A stretch of 64,000 bases of DNA from contig NZ_JACOOQ010000018.1 of assembly GCF_014287815.1 (NCBI RefSeq), forward strand, positions 6,405 to 70,404. Direction: 5' to 3'. The first letter of the stretch is position 1. Every line of letters begins with the position of its first letter. A program made the position numbers and the translations under genes. The stretch comes from Clostridium lentum (lineage in GTDB: Bacteria > Bacillota > Clostridia > Clostridiales > Clostridiaceae). Positions 43,394 to 52,720 of the stretch are shown in pieces. The notes below the pieces were generated by a model. That model had not been told where the DNA came from and made no database searches. It worked only from the letters and a program-made list of their open reading frames with translations.

Positions 43394-44581
43394 TCATCTT
43401 AGTATTCTTTTTAAAAACTGCTCTTTAATCAAATATACATATCTATATAATAAATAATATGGATATATAAGCCATATTACCGCTGAAGATTTGTTAATAA
43501 ATATACTTTCTTTTAATATATAAATAGCCATAAAAGTAATAATAAATAACGCAATAATACTTATAAATAATTCTTTCATAGAGTTAATCTCAATATTTCT
43601 CTTATTTACAAAAAATAGTATTATGGCTATTATAGTGCATAAAAATATTTTATTTAAATATGAAATTACATAAATATCAAGCATATATTTCTTCATATAA
43701 ATAACATATTTTATCTTATCCATACATTCTTGAAAAAATTTACTCCAATAATCAAAATCAGACCATTTGTTTGGAAGAATATCCACTGGAATAGATATTT
43801 TATATCTTGTTATACAAAAGAATGCAATTATCCATACTATTATCATCATAATACTAAATATGAACAATACTGGTCTATCTTTAATTTCAATAGCTTTTTT
43901 TAAATCACTGCATACTATAATCAACAATATTATCAATGGTAACAGACTTGTACACATTTTTCCTAAGTTATAATAAACTGTAGAATTAACTCCATATTCT
44001 TTTACACCATATCTCTCACTTATAAGCTTTATATTTTTTATACCATCATTGCTTATATCAATAAGTAATCCTTGAATTTTATCTTTTGAATCACTTTCTG
44101 CCTTCATTATTATAGTATCTTCCATTGCTCTATGGATGCCTCTAATAATAAATTCTCTACTATCATAAATAATTGTATTACCTATGACGTCATTACTACC
44201 AAAAAGCTTGTATGCTGTTTCTTCATCAATTAAGCACCCTTTTATATCATCTTCAAATAATATAGGTCCTTCTGCCACAAGAGAAGACTGCCCACAAATA
44301 AATATTATGTTACTTTCTACCCTTCTATTAAAATTACTATTTAATACTGTTTGCTTTTCTTTTTCATGCCATCCTGTAAATACTAGAGAGTTTCCCTTAT
44401 CTTTTTCTTCTTTCTGCATTTTATAAATATCAGCAGGAAAATATTCTTCTTCATCAAAATATATGTTAAAAGTATTTTTTACTGAAGCTAATCTATTGGT
44501 GTATCCTATAGATAAAACCCAGCATATAATCATAGCCAAAACTAAAGCTATCTTAATTACATGGCTAAATACCCTTTTCAT
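43394..44581 (-). CDS. MacB/FtsX-like membrane protein of an ABC-type complex
   Basis: A 395-residue protein: one N-terminal membrane segment (residues 9-28), an extracellular domain of about 175 residues with MacB periplasmic-core-like text (YFPADIYKMQKEE, CLIDEETAYKLFGSNDVIG, SREFIIRGIHRAMED), then four membrane segments. The large outer domain after the first segment is the MacB/FtsX layout. No MacB-type ATPase is encoded nearby. Its ATG immediately follows the adaptor gene, so the two are translated together. Assignment to the family rests on topology and the outer-domain motif only. Confidence 0.7.
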   Translation of the reverse strand: MKRVFSHVIKIALVLAMIICWVLSIGYTNRLASVKNTFNIYFDEEEYFPADIYKMQKEEKDKGNSLVFTGWHEKEKQTVLNSNFNRRVESNIIFICGQSSLVAEGPILFEDDIKGCLIDEETAYKLFGSNDVIGNTIIYDSREFIIRGIHRAMEDTIIMKAESDSKDKIQGLLIDISNDGIKNIKLISERYGVKEYGVNSTVYYNLGKMCTSLLPLIILLIIVCSDLKKAIEIKDRPVLFIFSIMMIIVWIIAFFCITRYKISIPVDILPNKWSDFDYWSKFFQECMDKIKYVIYMKKYMLDIYVISYLNKIFLCTIIAIILFFVNKRNIEINSMKELFISIIALFIITFMAIYILKESIFINKSSAVIWLIYPYYLLYRYVYLIKEQFLKRILR

Positions 44582-45877
44582 TTATTCTTCCTCCAAACGA
44601 ACTCTATCGCCTTCTTTTATAGTCTTATTACTGCTAATTATTATTTTCTGACTATTGCTTATAGTACCTTCTTCTAAAGCTGCATAAGTATCATTTTTAT
44701 CTGCAATAGATACATCAACTCTTATAGCAACTTTTTCTGTTCCTAGTATAGTTTCTTCTTCTCCTACCACTAAGATATAATATTTATCTTGCCCTTCTTG
44801 ATGCAATGCTTCTAACGGTACACATACTTGATATTTCTTACTCTTACTAGATAAAGTAAGCTTACCTGAATCACCTATTTCTCCTATACCAACTGGTAGT
44901 ATCACTGAAATATTATAATTATCACTTTCACTTTTACTTATACTATCTATGGTTATATCTCCTATTTCATTATTGGAACTACCTATTTTCAATACAACTG
45001 ATTGCCCTTGCTTAGCATATTTTTTTAAATCCTTAGATAATTCCGCTACAAACTTATATCCTGATTCTTTATCTGCTAAATATACTGTACTTCCTCCACT
45101 AGTGATATCTCCTACCGTTACTACTACATTAGTTATAATACCTTCCTTCTCTGATACAATCTTTCCTTCTGCTCCTTCAATTTTTTTAAGGCTTTCAAGT
45201 TTATTTTTAAGTTCATCAGTATTAGATGCTTCCTTAATATCTTCTAAAGTTCTCTTTTCTGCTAAAAGATTGTTACTTTTATCATTCGTAGCTTGATCAT
45301 AAGCCGATTTCTTTAAGTTATAATCATATTCAATACTTTCCTTATCTAATGATTGCTTTTCCTCTTCACTGGCATTATTATATTTGTTAACTAAAGCCTC
45401 AGCTTCCTTATATGCCGCTAATGCATCTGAAATTATTTTATCTTGCCTAGATACTGCTAAATTATAATCCTCCGTAGCTCTAGATAAATTCTTTTCCTTT
45501 TCAGATATTTGACTTTCAATTTGCTGAATCTGTGATTTTAAATCTGTTAAATCTATTTCAAACAATGTATCACCTGCTTTAATTTCACTACCTGGATATA
45601 CATTTACATATGAAACCTTTAAATTTTCCACTACAGCAATACCCTCTTCTCTATTTTGAATTATACTTCCATCTACCTCAACTTCATGAGTAATAGTCAT
45701 TCCTTTTGATGTTTCAACCTTTACAATTGGTATCAATAAAGAATCTGCAAATCTTGATAATATAGTAAGGATAACCATTAGTACTAAAAAGTAGGCTAAA
45801 AGCTTCAAGGCTTTTTGCTGTAAGGTTTTATTTGTCTTGCTTTTCCACTGATATTTTATTATTTCTTTTATCTTCAT
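44582..45877 (-). CDS. HlyD/MacA-like membrane-fusion (adaptor) protein
   Basis: A 431-residue protein with an N-terminal membrane segment (about 27-48), a lipoyl-like half (GSIIQNREEGIAVVENLKV, YPGSEIKAGDTLFEIDLTDL), a long coiled-coil hairpin (residues 110-220, starting QIQQIESQISEKEKNLSRA), the second lipoyl half and beta-barrel (GKIVSEKEGIITNVVVTVGD). This is the standard adaptor order. In Gram-positives such proteins work with MacB-like exporters. It is coupled on both sides to the operon. Confidence 0.87.
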   Translation of the reverse strand: MKIKEIIKYQWKSKTNKTLQQKALKLLAYFLVLMVILTILSRFADSLLIPIVKVETSKGMTITHEVEVDGSIIQNREEGIAVVENLKVSYVNVYPGSEIKAGDTLFEIDLTDLKSQIQQIESQISEKEKNLSRATEDYNLAVSRQDKIISDALAAYKEAEALVNKYNNASEEEKQSLDKESIEYDYNLKKSAYDQATNDKSNNLLAEKRTLEDIKEASNTDELKNKLESLKKIEGAEGKIVSEKEGIITNVVVTVGDITSGGSTVYLADKESGYKFVAELSKDLKKYAKQGQSVVLKIGSSNNEIGDITIDSISKSESDNYNISVILPVGIGEIGDSGKLTLSSKSKKYQVCVPLEALHQEGQDKYYILVVGEEETILGTEKVAIRVDVSIADKNDTYAALEEGTISNSQKIIISSNKTIKEGDRVRLEEE

Positions 45878-45881
45878 ACTA

Positions 45882-46721
45882 TCATTCCTTTACTGCTGTT
45901 GCTGCTATTCCCTGCTCTAGATGACTTTGACCAGCAAAAAATACTATTATTGCTGTTATTAATGTTACAGCAGATGCTGCAAATGCTACATCTGCACTTT
46001 CCAGACCAATACTAGGTAGATATAATGATAAAGGCCAAAGGCTCTTATCCTTTAAAAATGTTAATGGCTGTTCAATTAAGTTCCAATACTCTAAAAATCC
46101 AAGTATCATTGCTGACATAATTCCAGGCTTTCCAAGAGGTATTCCAATCTTAATAAAAATTTTAAACTCGCTAGCCCCATCTAGTCTTGCACATTCTATA
46201 ATGCTTTCTGGAATACTTATAAAAAATCTATACATTATGAATACAGGAAATGTAGAAAAAACTGCTGGTAACACTATACTCATTGCTGTATTTATAAGTT
46301 TAATCTTATCAAGCACTAAATATGTGGAAAGCATTGTTACTTGGAAAGGCATAAGCATCAGCACTATATATAAAGTAAATAGCAGTTTTTTATATGGAAA
46401 TTCATATCGTGCAAATCCCCAGGCTGCTGTTACTGATACTACTAACTGTCCAATTAAAATACTTACTGTCATACCTACAGAATTCCAAAACATCACAAAA
46501 AACTTTGGTGTATCTAGTAAAAGCTCTACATATGATCTTAAAGTAGCATACTTTGGTAGTACACTCCAAGTAACATATCCGCTCCCATCATTTAATACTG
46601 GTCCCAAATACTCTTTGATTTCTGCAGCTCCCATAATAGATCCTGAAAGTAGAAATACTATAGGAAAACACATTATCATTGCTAAAATAAATAAAAGTAA
46701 AGTTATTATTTTCTTTTTCAT
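45882..46721 (-). CDS. Carbohydrate ABC transporter permease, MalG-like
   Basis: A 279-residue protein with six membrane segments. The coupling motif is ECARLDGASEFKIFIKIGIP followed by LGKPGIM. The C-terminus GIAATAVKE matches the MalG family end (GxTAGAVK-like). It overlaps no gene but lies within five bases of the adaptor. With MalF and the binding protein it would form a CUT1 importer using a shared ATPase. Confidence 0.9.
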   Translation of the reverse strand: MKKKIITLLLFILAMIMCFPIVFLLSGSIMGAAEIKEYLGPVLNDGSGYVTWSVLPKYATLRSYVELLLDTPKFFVMFWNSVGMTVSILIGQLVVSVTAAWGFARYEFPYKKLLFTLYIVLMLMPFQVTMLSTYLVLDKIKLINTAMSIVLPAVFSTFPVFIMYRFFISIPESIIECARLDGASEFKIFIKIGIPLGKPGIMSAMILGFLEYWNLIEQPLTFLKDKSLWPLSLYLPSIGLESADVAFAASAVTLITAIIVFFAGQSHLEQGIAATAVKE

Positions 46722-46736
46722 ATTATCTACCTTTCT

Positions 46737-47600
46737 TTAATTTTCTCTTTCCCATACTTTTTGTAATAATGCTATTAGAATATATATCACTATAGCCATA
46801 ATCACTGAACCTGCTGACATTTTGCCAAAGGATAAATCTCTAAACCAATTATTAAATAAATGCTGCAATACATACATACTTTTATCAGGATAATCTCCAC
46901 CAATAAGATAAGCTTCTCTAAATACCTTAAAGGAATTTAAAAGAGATAGCACTGCTACTGTATATAATGTAGTCTTCAAATTAGGAAGAGTTATTTGTGT
47001 AAAACATTTCCATTCACTGGCCCCATCAACTCTAGCAGCTTCATATACACTTTCAGGTATACAGCTTAAACCAGCTAGCCATAAAACAATATTATAACCA
47101 AGATTTTTCCATATATAACTAAAAACTAATATCCAAAAGGCAAATTTAGTGTTCATCCAGTCAAATCCATGACCCCCTACTTTAACTAACCATGAACTTA
47201 ATGCCCCATTTTCATGAAAAATTATTTTCCATATCAATACTATGGAAGCTATAGGCACAGCCATTGGTATTAAAAAAGCTGTCTTTATTATATAAGCATT
47301 TCTTACAAACCTCTGCATTAATACTGCTATAATAAGAGAAATTATCAGTAATAATGGAATGCATATAAAAACAAACTTTATGGTGTTTGTTGCTGCTAAC
47401 TTAAAAGCTGCATTTTTAAATACCTCCATATAATTTTTAAAAAATACAAATTCTCTAGTTATTGGACTTTGAAAAGATCGTATGACCACATCTGCAAATG
47501 GAATTAAAATAAATATACTTACCCCTATTAAGCTTGGAAGGATAAAAAAACATCCTTCCATTTCATATTTTTTTCTTTTCCTTTTCTTTAACTTTTCCAT
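46737..47600 (-). CDS. Carbohydrate ABC transporter permease, MalF-like
   Basis: A 287-residue protein with six membrane segments, a lysine/arginine-rich start (MEKLKKRKRKKYEMEG) and the coupling motif YEAARVDGASEWKCFTQITL followed by PNLKTTLYT. It follows the binding protein by one base and precedes the MalG-like gene by 15 bases. Confidence 0.9.
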   Translation of the reverse strand: MEKLKKRKRKKYEMEGCFFILPSLIGVSIFILIPFADVVIRSFQSPITREFVFFKNYMEVFKNAAFKLAATNTIKFVFICIPLLLIISLIIAVLMQRFVRNAYIIKTAFLIPMAVPIASIVLIWKIIFHENGALSSWLVKVGGHGFDWMNTKFAFWILVFSYIWKNLGYNIVLWLAGLSCIPESVYEAARVDGASEWKCFTQITLPNLKTTLYTVAVLSLLNSFKVFREAYLIGGDYPDKSMYVLQHLFNNWFRDLSFGKMSAGSVIMAIVIYILIALLQKVWEREN

Positions 47601-47601
47601 A

Positions 47602-50031
47602 CTATTCCGCCAATATTAAATCAATATTATCGCCTATATTCTTAACAACTTCATCTAATGTCGCATTTCCATTTGCATATTTATCAAAGGCTTTTGCCAC
47701 TTCCTCTAAAACAATAGTATTAACTGTAACTGGCGACTTTAAACTTTCTATTTCAGCTTTAAAGTTGTTAAAATATTCTTTCGTTGGCCAATACACTTTT
47801 AATTCCACTGTTGTTCCATTTTCATTTGAAAATCCCCATGTACCAATAGATTGATCTTCACTATAACCTTCTCCATTTTCTCCAACAAATTCATCTGCAT
47901 ATGGATATTCTGAAATTTTATCAAAAGCTGCTTTATTAATAGGTAAACCATCATAAGATTCTTTACTTTGACTTTCTTCACTTAATAAATAAGCAATAAA
48001 CTTCTTAGCTATTTCCTTATTATCACTTTTAGCATTAATACCCATTAAGTTTTTTGGAACAAATACTCCTGATGTTTGTCCATTAATTAAAGCATAAGAT
48101 ATATCTTGATTCCCTTTACTTAAAGAATACATATACTCTATAAAATCTCTTCCACTAATAACCCCTACTGCAAGCTTTTTAGACGATTCATTCATAATAC
48201 TCATCGGATTTAAATAATTATCTAAATAATAAATCCCTATATCTTCACCATATTCATCTATATAAGACTGCATACTTTCCTTATATTCTTCATATTGAGC
48301 TTCATCATAAGTAGCTAAATATGCATCATATATATTTTTTGTTTCCTCTAAAAATTCTTTTATATTATCTTCATTTATTGTATTATCCTCATTTAACCAA
48401 GTACTACCATTAGCATAGTAAAGCATACTGACTAACATTGATGGAGTATACATTTCAACATATTTATCATCATTGGCTTTACCAGAGTTTTCTGCTGATT
48501 TAACTAATGCTGCACTTAATGTCTGTAAATCAGTAACTGAACTTACATATTCAGTTTTTCCTACCACTACTGGAATTGTAATCTTTGTTGGAATTGAATA
48601 TACTTTTCCATTTTTATCTGTATATGCATCTATTATATTTTCAAATAATAAGTCATTCTTTGTATAATCTGCTATAACATCACTTATATCTTCTAATAAT
48701 CCTTGTTCAAAATATGCTTCTGACATACCATCAAGTAATATTATATCTGGACCCTTACCTGCCATTATCTCAGTATTTAAAGTTCTTAAAGCATCTGATT
48801 CTGTAACAGCATCCTCACCTGAAGTACCAATTTCAAGCTTAATATATATATCTGGATTAGCTTTTTGATATAGCACTATATTTTGTCTTATCTGATAATT
48901 TTCATATAATGAATAAACTGTTATTTGATTCTCTGGAACCTTTGGTGTATCAGCTGAATAAGTAAACCTTATGATACTTGTACCAACTTCATAGCTGTTA
49001 TAATCTTGTCCACAAGCCAAGAAAGTATTATCTTTGCCTACTACAAACGTACTAATATACATATTGTCATCACCTATGGAGCTTAATGACCCTTCTATGA
49101 TTTGCTCTACTTCCTTTTCACCTAATTTATACTTATAAAGCCCTGTGGTACTAGTATAATATATAGTTTTATCATCATCAGAAAATATATTTGAAATACC
49201 ATAGAAATTTGAGTTATTTTCATATAATACTTCACTTTCTAAAGGTTTAATATTTCCTAGTTCTTTACCACTTTCTAAACTATATTCCTTTACAGAATTA
49301 CCTCCAACAATAACTAAAGAATCTCCTACAGTAGTAAAATCACTAATATATGAATCATCTAAAACAAATTCATTTTTTATCTCACCACTAGCTGGATCTA
49401 ATTGATATATCATTCCATTATCATTGGAGAATACAATGTCTCCATTCTTAGCAAACTTAAATGTATAATAATATCTACTATAAGACATATCCTCATCTTC
49501 TGCTGTATTTTGAGAAATTTCATCTAAAGAAATATCATGTATACTCCCTTCATCATCTATAAATGCATATTTGTATTCTGGTTCAAAATACTTATCATCT
49601 GTAGCATCTTCTGCATTGTCATCCACTGATTCCTCTTTTAAATTTTCATCTTCTTCAGATTTCATATAATCATAAAAATAATATGAAATAAAAATGTTTC
49701 CATCTTTTGATAAAATAGCATTATTTACTGATAGCATGCTATTTTCCGAATCACCCTGTGGTAAATTTATCTCTTTTCTATTCCAGTTTTGACATTCATC
49801 GTCTGATATATAAAGTTCAATTTCTTTTTCCCCATACGCTAACATTCCTATAGTACCATCTGAAAGAACTCTTAAGTCTCTTACATCATAAATTCCTTCT
49901 GGTGCATCATAGAATTCTTCTATGTATCTTCCCATTTCTGCTGCTGATCCTACTTTAGTACATCCAAACATGCTTAAGGCAAATACACTGCTTAAAGCTA
50001 CTAAACCATATTTATTATTTACTTTTCCCAT
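47602..50031 (-). CDS. Solute-binding lipoprotein with N-terminal beta-propeller-like domain (809 residues)
   Basis: A large lipoprotein with the lipobox cysteine after ALSMFG (residue 24). Residues 40-370 look like a beta-propeller: repeated strands with an Asp-box-like ISDDECQNWN, VLSDGTIGMLAYGEKEI, LSKDGNIFISYYFYD and similar. An acidic insert (EEDENLKEESVDDNAEDATD) lies within it. Residues 375-809 are a CUT1 binding-protein domain (ITVYSLYENYQIRQNIVLYQ, MAGKGPDIILLDG, KKFIAYLLSEESQSKESY). Ordinary binding proteins are 400-500 residues, so the fusion doubles the length. It leads the five-gene operon. Confidence 0.85.
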   Translation of the reverse strand: MGKVNNKYGLVALSSVFALSMFGCTKVGSAAEMGRYIEEFYDAPEGIYDVRDLRVLSDGTIGMLAYGEKEIELYISDDECQNWNRKEINLPQGDSENSMLSVNNAILSKDGNIFISYYFYDYMKSEEDENLKEESVDDNAEDATDDKYFEPEYKYAFIDDEGSIHDISLDEISQNTAEDEDMSYSRYYYTFKFAKNGDIVFSNDNGMIYQLDPASGEIKNEFVLDDSYISDFTTVGDSLVIVGGNSVKEYSLESGKELGNIKPLESEVLYENNSNFYGISNIFSDDDKTIYYTSTTGLYKYKLGEKEVEQIIEGSLSSIGDDNMYISTFVVGKDNTFLACGQDYNSYEVGTSIIRFTYSADTPKVPENQITVYSLYENYQIRQNIVLYQKANPDIYIKLEIGTSGEDAVTESDALRTLNTEIMAGKGPDIILLDGMSEAYFEQGLLEDISDVIADYTKNDLLFENIIDAYTDKNGKVYSIPTKITIPVVVGKTEYVSSVTDLQTLSAALVKSAENSGKANDDKYVEMYTPSMLVSMLYYANGSTWLNEDNTINEDNIKEFLEETKNIYDAYLATYDEAQYEEYKESMQSYIDEYGEDIGIYYLDNYLNPMSIMNESSKKLAVGVISGRDFIEYMYSLSKGNQDISYALINGQTSGVFVPKNLMGINAKSDNKEIAKKFIAYLLSEESQSKESYDGLPINKAAFDKISEYPYADEFVGENGEGYSEDQSIGTWGFSNENGTTVELKVYWPTKEYFNNFKAEIESLKSPVTVNTIVLEEVAKAFDKYANGNATLDEVVKNIGDNIDLILAE

Positions 50032-50187
50032 AAACTACCTCCAAATGTTAATAATACTCTGATTTTATCATAATATTTTATAAAAATATACATTAATGTA
50101 TTTTTTTTGATTTTATTCATATTTTTATAATATTAGTTTGAATATTGATTATTTATATATCATTATAGCTTTGTTACAATTTAATAA

Positions 50188-50223
50188 AAAAACTTCCAGT
50201 AGCTAAAACTACTGGAAGTTTTT
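50188..50223. terminator. Rho-independent terminator of the methyltransferase gene
   Basis: A perfect 15-bp stem, AAAAACTTCCAGTAG with CTACTGGAAGTTTTT, between the methyltransferase stop and the binding-protein start. It separates the two minus-strand units. Confidence 0.88.
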
Positions 50224-51387
50224 TTATATTATTTTATCTTCTTTTAATAATTTATATAACGTAGGACTCACATTAAATTCATTAATTAATGATTTTACTT
50301 CCTTTAAAGATTTCTCTTGTTTTTCTTGTGATATATTGGCTTTTGATGCTCTTATTAAAATATTTTTAGGAGAATGTGCAATATTAATAAACTCTAATAA
50401 TTGAGTTTTATACCCAGCACATTCCAAAAGATTTGCTCTTACACTATCAGTCATTAATGCAGCAATTCTTTCTTTTACTATGCCGTACTTAGTTAATATT
50501 GAAAAATTATCACTTTTCATTTGAGCATTAAATTCATGCTGACAACAAGGAACTGAGAAAATCATTTTTGCATTCCACTTTATTGCATTATATAAAGCAT
50601 AATCTGTGGCTGTATCACAAGCATGAAGTGTAATAACAATATCTACATTATTATTATACTTATATCCATTAATATCACCTAGTTCAAAACTTAAATTTTT
50701 ATATCCATAATTTTTAGCAATATCGTTACATTTTTTTATTACATCTTCTTTTAAGTCTAAACCAATCATTTTTACATCAATTTTCTTAATTTCTACGAAA
50801 TAGTAATATAAAACAAATGTTAAATATGATTTTCCACAACCAAAATCTAATATTGTAAGTTCCTTATAATCATTCTTCTTTATCTCATCGTCAATTATCT
50901 CTATAAATCTATTTATTTGCTTATACTTGTCGTATTTAGAATTTATCACTTTTCCTTCTTTAGTAAATACACCTAAGTCTATTAACGGTTCTATTATCAT
51001 TCCTTCTTTAAGTATATAATTCTTTTCTTTATTATGTCCCTTTTTAGCAAATTTTTCGTTATTTCCATCTTTCTTGCTACAATGTACCTTTCCTTTTTTA
51101 GAAATCTTCACATCATATGTAGTTACATTTGACCAAGCTGTGAATTGTTTGTAATTTCCTGATGTATATTCTAATACCACAGATTTAATTTCCTCCAATG
51201 ATATATTTTTGTGAAATACCTGTTTATCTGTAAACTTTTCTATTTGATAATATTTTTTAGTTTTAATTTCCTTTAAAAGAATATTTATCTTATTATATTT
51301 TACATCTTTATTAACCTTGTTACTTATAACTAATTTTATTATTTCTTCACTAAATATATCATTAATTGTTCTTTTTAACTCTTCCAT
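50224..51387 (-). CDS. Class I SAM-dependent methyltransferase
   Basis: A 387-residue protein. Residues 1-160 are a basic N-terminal region without a known motif (KKGKVHCSKKDGNNEKFAKK). The methyltransferase fold starts with the SAM loop LTILDFGCGKSYLTFVLYYY, then MIGLDLKEDVIKKCNDIA and DIVITLHACDTATDYALY. The later PCCQHEF with paired cysteines is typical of the Methyltransf_32 group. RNA is a plausible target but not shown. It is monocistronic. Confidence 0.87.
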   Translation of the reverse strand: MEELKRTINDIFSEEIIKLVISNKVNKDVKYNKINILLKEIKTKKYYQIEKFTDKQVFHKNISLEEIKSVVLEYTSGNYKQFTAWSNVTTYDVKISKKGKVHCSKKDGNNEKFAKKGHNKEKNYILKEGMIIEPLIDLGVFTKEGKVINSKYDKYKQINRFIEIIDDEIKKNDYKELTILDFGCGKSYLTFVLYYYFVEIKKIDVKMIGLDLKEDVIKKCNDIAKNYGYKNLSFELGDINGYKYNNNVDIVITLHACDTATDYALYNAIKWNAKMIFSVPCCQHEFNAQMKSDNFSILTKYGIVKERIAALMTDSVRANLLECAGYKTQLLEFINIAHSPKNILIRASKANISQEKQEKSLKEVKSLINEFNVSPTLYKLLKEDKII

Positions 51388-51575
51388 AAATTTTAATTCA
51401 CCTTTTTCTTTTTATAATTATGTTAAAAAAGTTATTGCTAATCACAACAACTATATTACTGCTAATACCAAAAACTTTATATTGTCTTCATTATCATTTG
51501 TTAATTTAAAATTTTGTTCATATTATTACTTTCGTAACTTATTCCATAAATGTTTATAAAATATATGCAAATTAT

Positions 51576-51623
51576 GTAAAAGAAAAATACTTTAATTAAT
51601 ATAATTAGAGTTTTTTCTTTTAC
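51576..51623 (-). terminator. Weak AT-only hairpin after the GT4 pair
   Basis: GTAAAAGAAAAA can pair with TTTTTCTTTTAC on either side of a 23-base loop, 26 bases past the GT4 stop. The stem is almost free of G-C pairs. Confidence 0.33.
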
Positions 51624-51648
51624 ACTTAATCATAAACTAATTAAATTA

Positions 51649-52701
51649 TTATTTTAATTCTTTAATAATTGCATTTTCTATATTTGAAACAACTTTATTT
51701 TCATCAAATTTTTCTACTGATGATATACACACTTCTTGTGAAGGCAATTCTATTTTGTTGTTTATTATATTATTTATTATTTCTGCAACCTTAAAATAAT
51801 TATTTTTATCAACAAGCCACCCATTAACTCCATCTTGAACTATATCTTTAGGTCCCCCAGATTTAGTTGATATAACTGGTATACCTCTTGATAAAGCTTC
51901 TGCTAGAACCATAGAAAATCCCTCTGTATTTGAAGTTGAAATACATATACTAGCTTCATCTATATCTTTCCACGGTTCTTCTTTCCACCCACTCCAACTT
52001 ATATTTTCATTTATTCTTAATATTTTAGCAACATTTTCTAATACCTTTCTTTTACTACCATCACCAATTATATTAGCTTTCCATTTTCCTCTTATCTTAT
52101 TTAAAGCATGCATAAGCATAAATAAATTTTTTTCTTCTTCAAGCCTTCCAACACTTAAAATTTTAAAAATACCATCCTGCGGTCTTTTTATAATGTTTTC
52201 ATTATTTATACTAATTGGATTATTAACTAAATATATATTTTTTTCCTTATCATAGCTTCTTATTCCATCACCAACTGCCGAACTTATCGCCAAATGCGCC
52301 TTAGCATAGCTTATTAAAAATGGATCTTTATAAATATTTATATCTCCATGGATCCAAGATAAAATTGGTATGACTTTATCTGTTTTTTCCCAATTAATAC
52401 CTAAACTACATATATAGCTTTGAAATGGTATATGAGCTGCAATACATATATCTGGTAATCCTATTTTCTCCATAAGTTGTTTATAGCTTTCTCCTAAATA
52501 TTCATACGAATCATTTTTCATTTCATTTCCATAATAATAAACTTCACCTAAGGAATCTATCCATTTTAAGTAAGGAGGAACATATGCTATAATCACCCTT
52601 ACCCTATGACCTTTTTTCTTAAGATTTTCATATACTTTTGTAGTAACAGTTTCTACTCCACCTCGTCCTCCAACATAGTATAATGCTATATCTATTAACA
52701 T
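51649..52701 (-). CDS. Family 4 glycosyltransferase (second of a tandem pair)
   Basis: A 350-residue GT-B enzyme. The N-terminus reads LIDIALYYVGGRGGVETVTT, with the glycine-rich acceptor loop. The C-terminal half has the donor motif GRLEEEKNLFMLMHALNKI and the E-X7-E signature region SNTEGFSMVLAEALSRGIPV. It follows the paralogue by 19 bases, so both share a promoter. Retaining GT4 enzymes build glycans on proteins or lipids. The sugar is unknown. Confidence 0.9.
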   Translation of the reverse strand: MLIDIALYYVGGRGGVETVTTKVYENLKKKGHRVRVIIAYVPPYLKWIDSLGEVYYYGNEMKNDSYEYLGESYKQLMEKIGLPDICIAAHIPFQSYICSLGINWEKTDKVIPILSWIHGDINIYKDPFLISYAKAHLAISSAVGDGIRSYDKEKNIYLVNNPISINNENIIKRPQDGIFKILSVGRLEEEKNLFMLMHALNKIRGKWKANIIGDGSKRKVLENVAKILRINENISWSGWKEEPWKDIDEASICISTSNTEGFSMVLAEALSRGIPVISTKSGGPKDIVQDGVNGWLVDKNNYFKVAEIINNIINNKIELPSQEVCISSVEKFDENKVVSNIENAIIKELK

Positions 52702-52720
52702 CTTTTTTCACCTAACTTCT

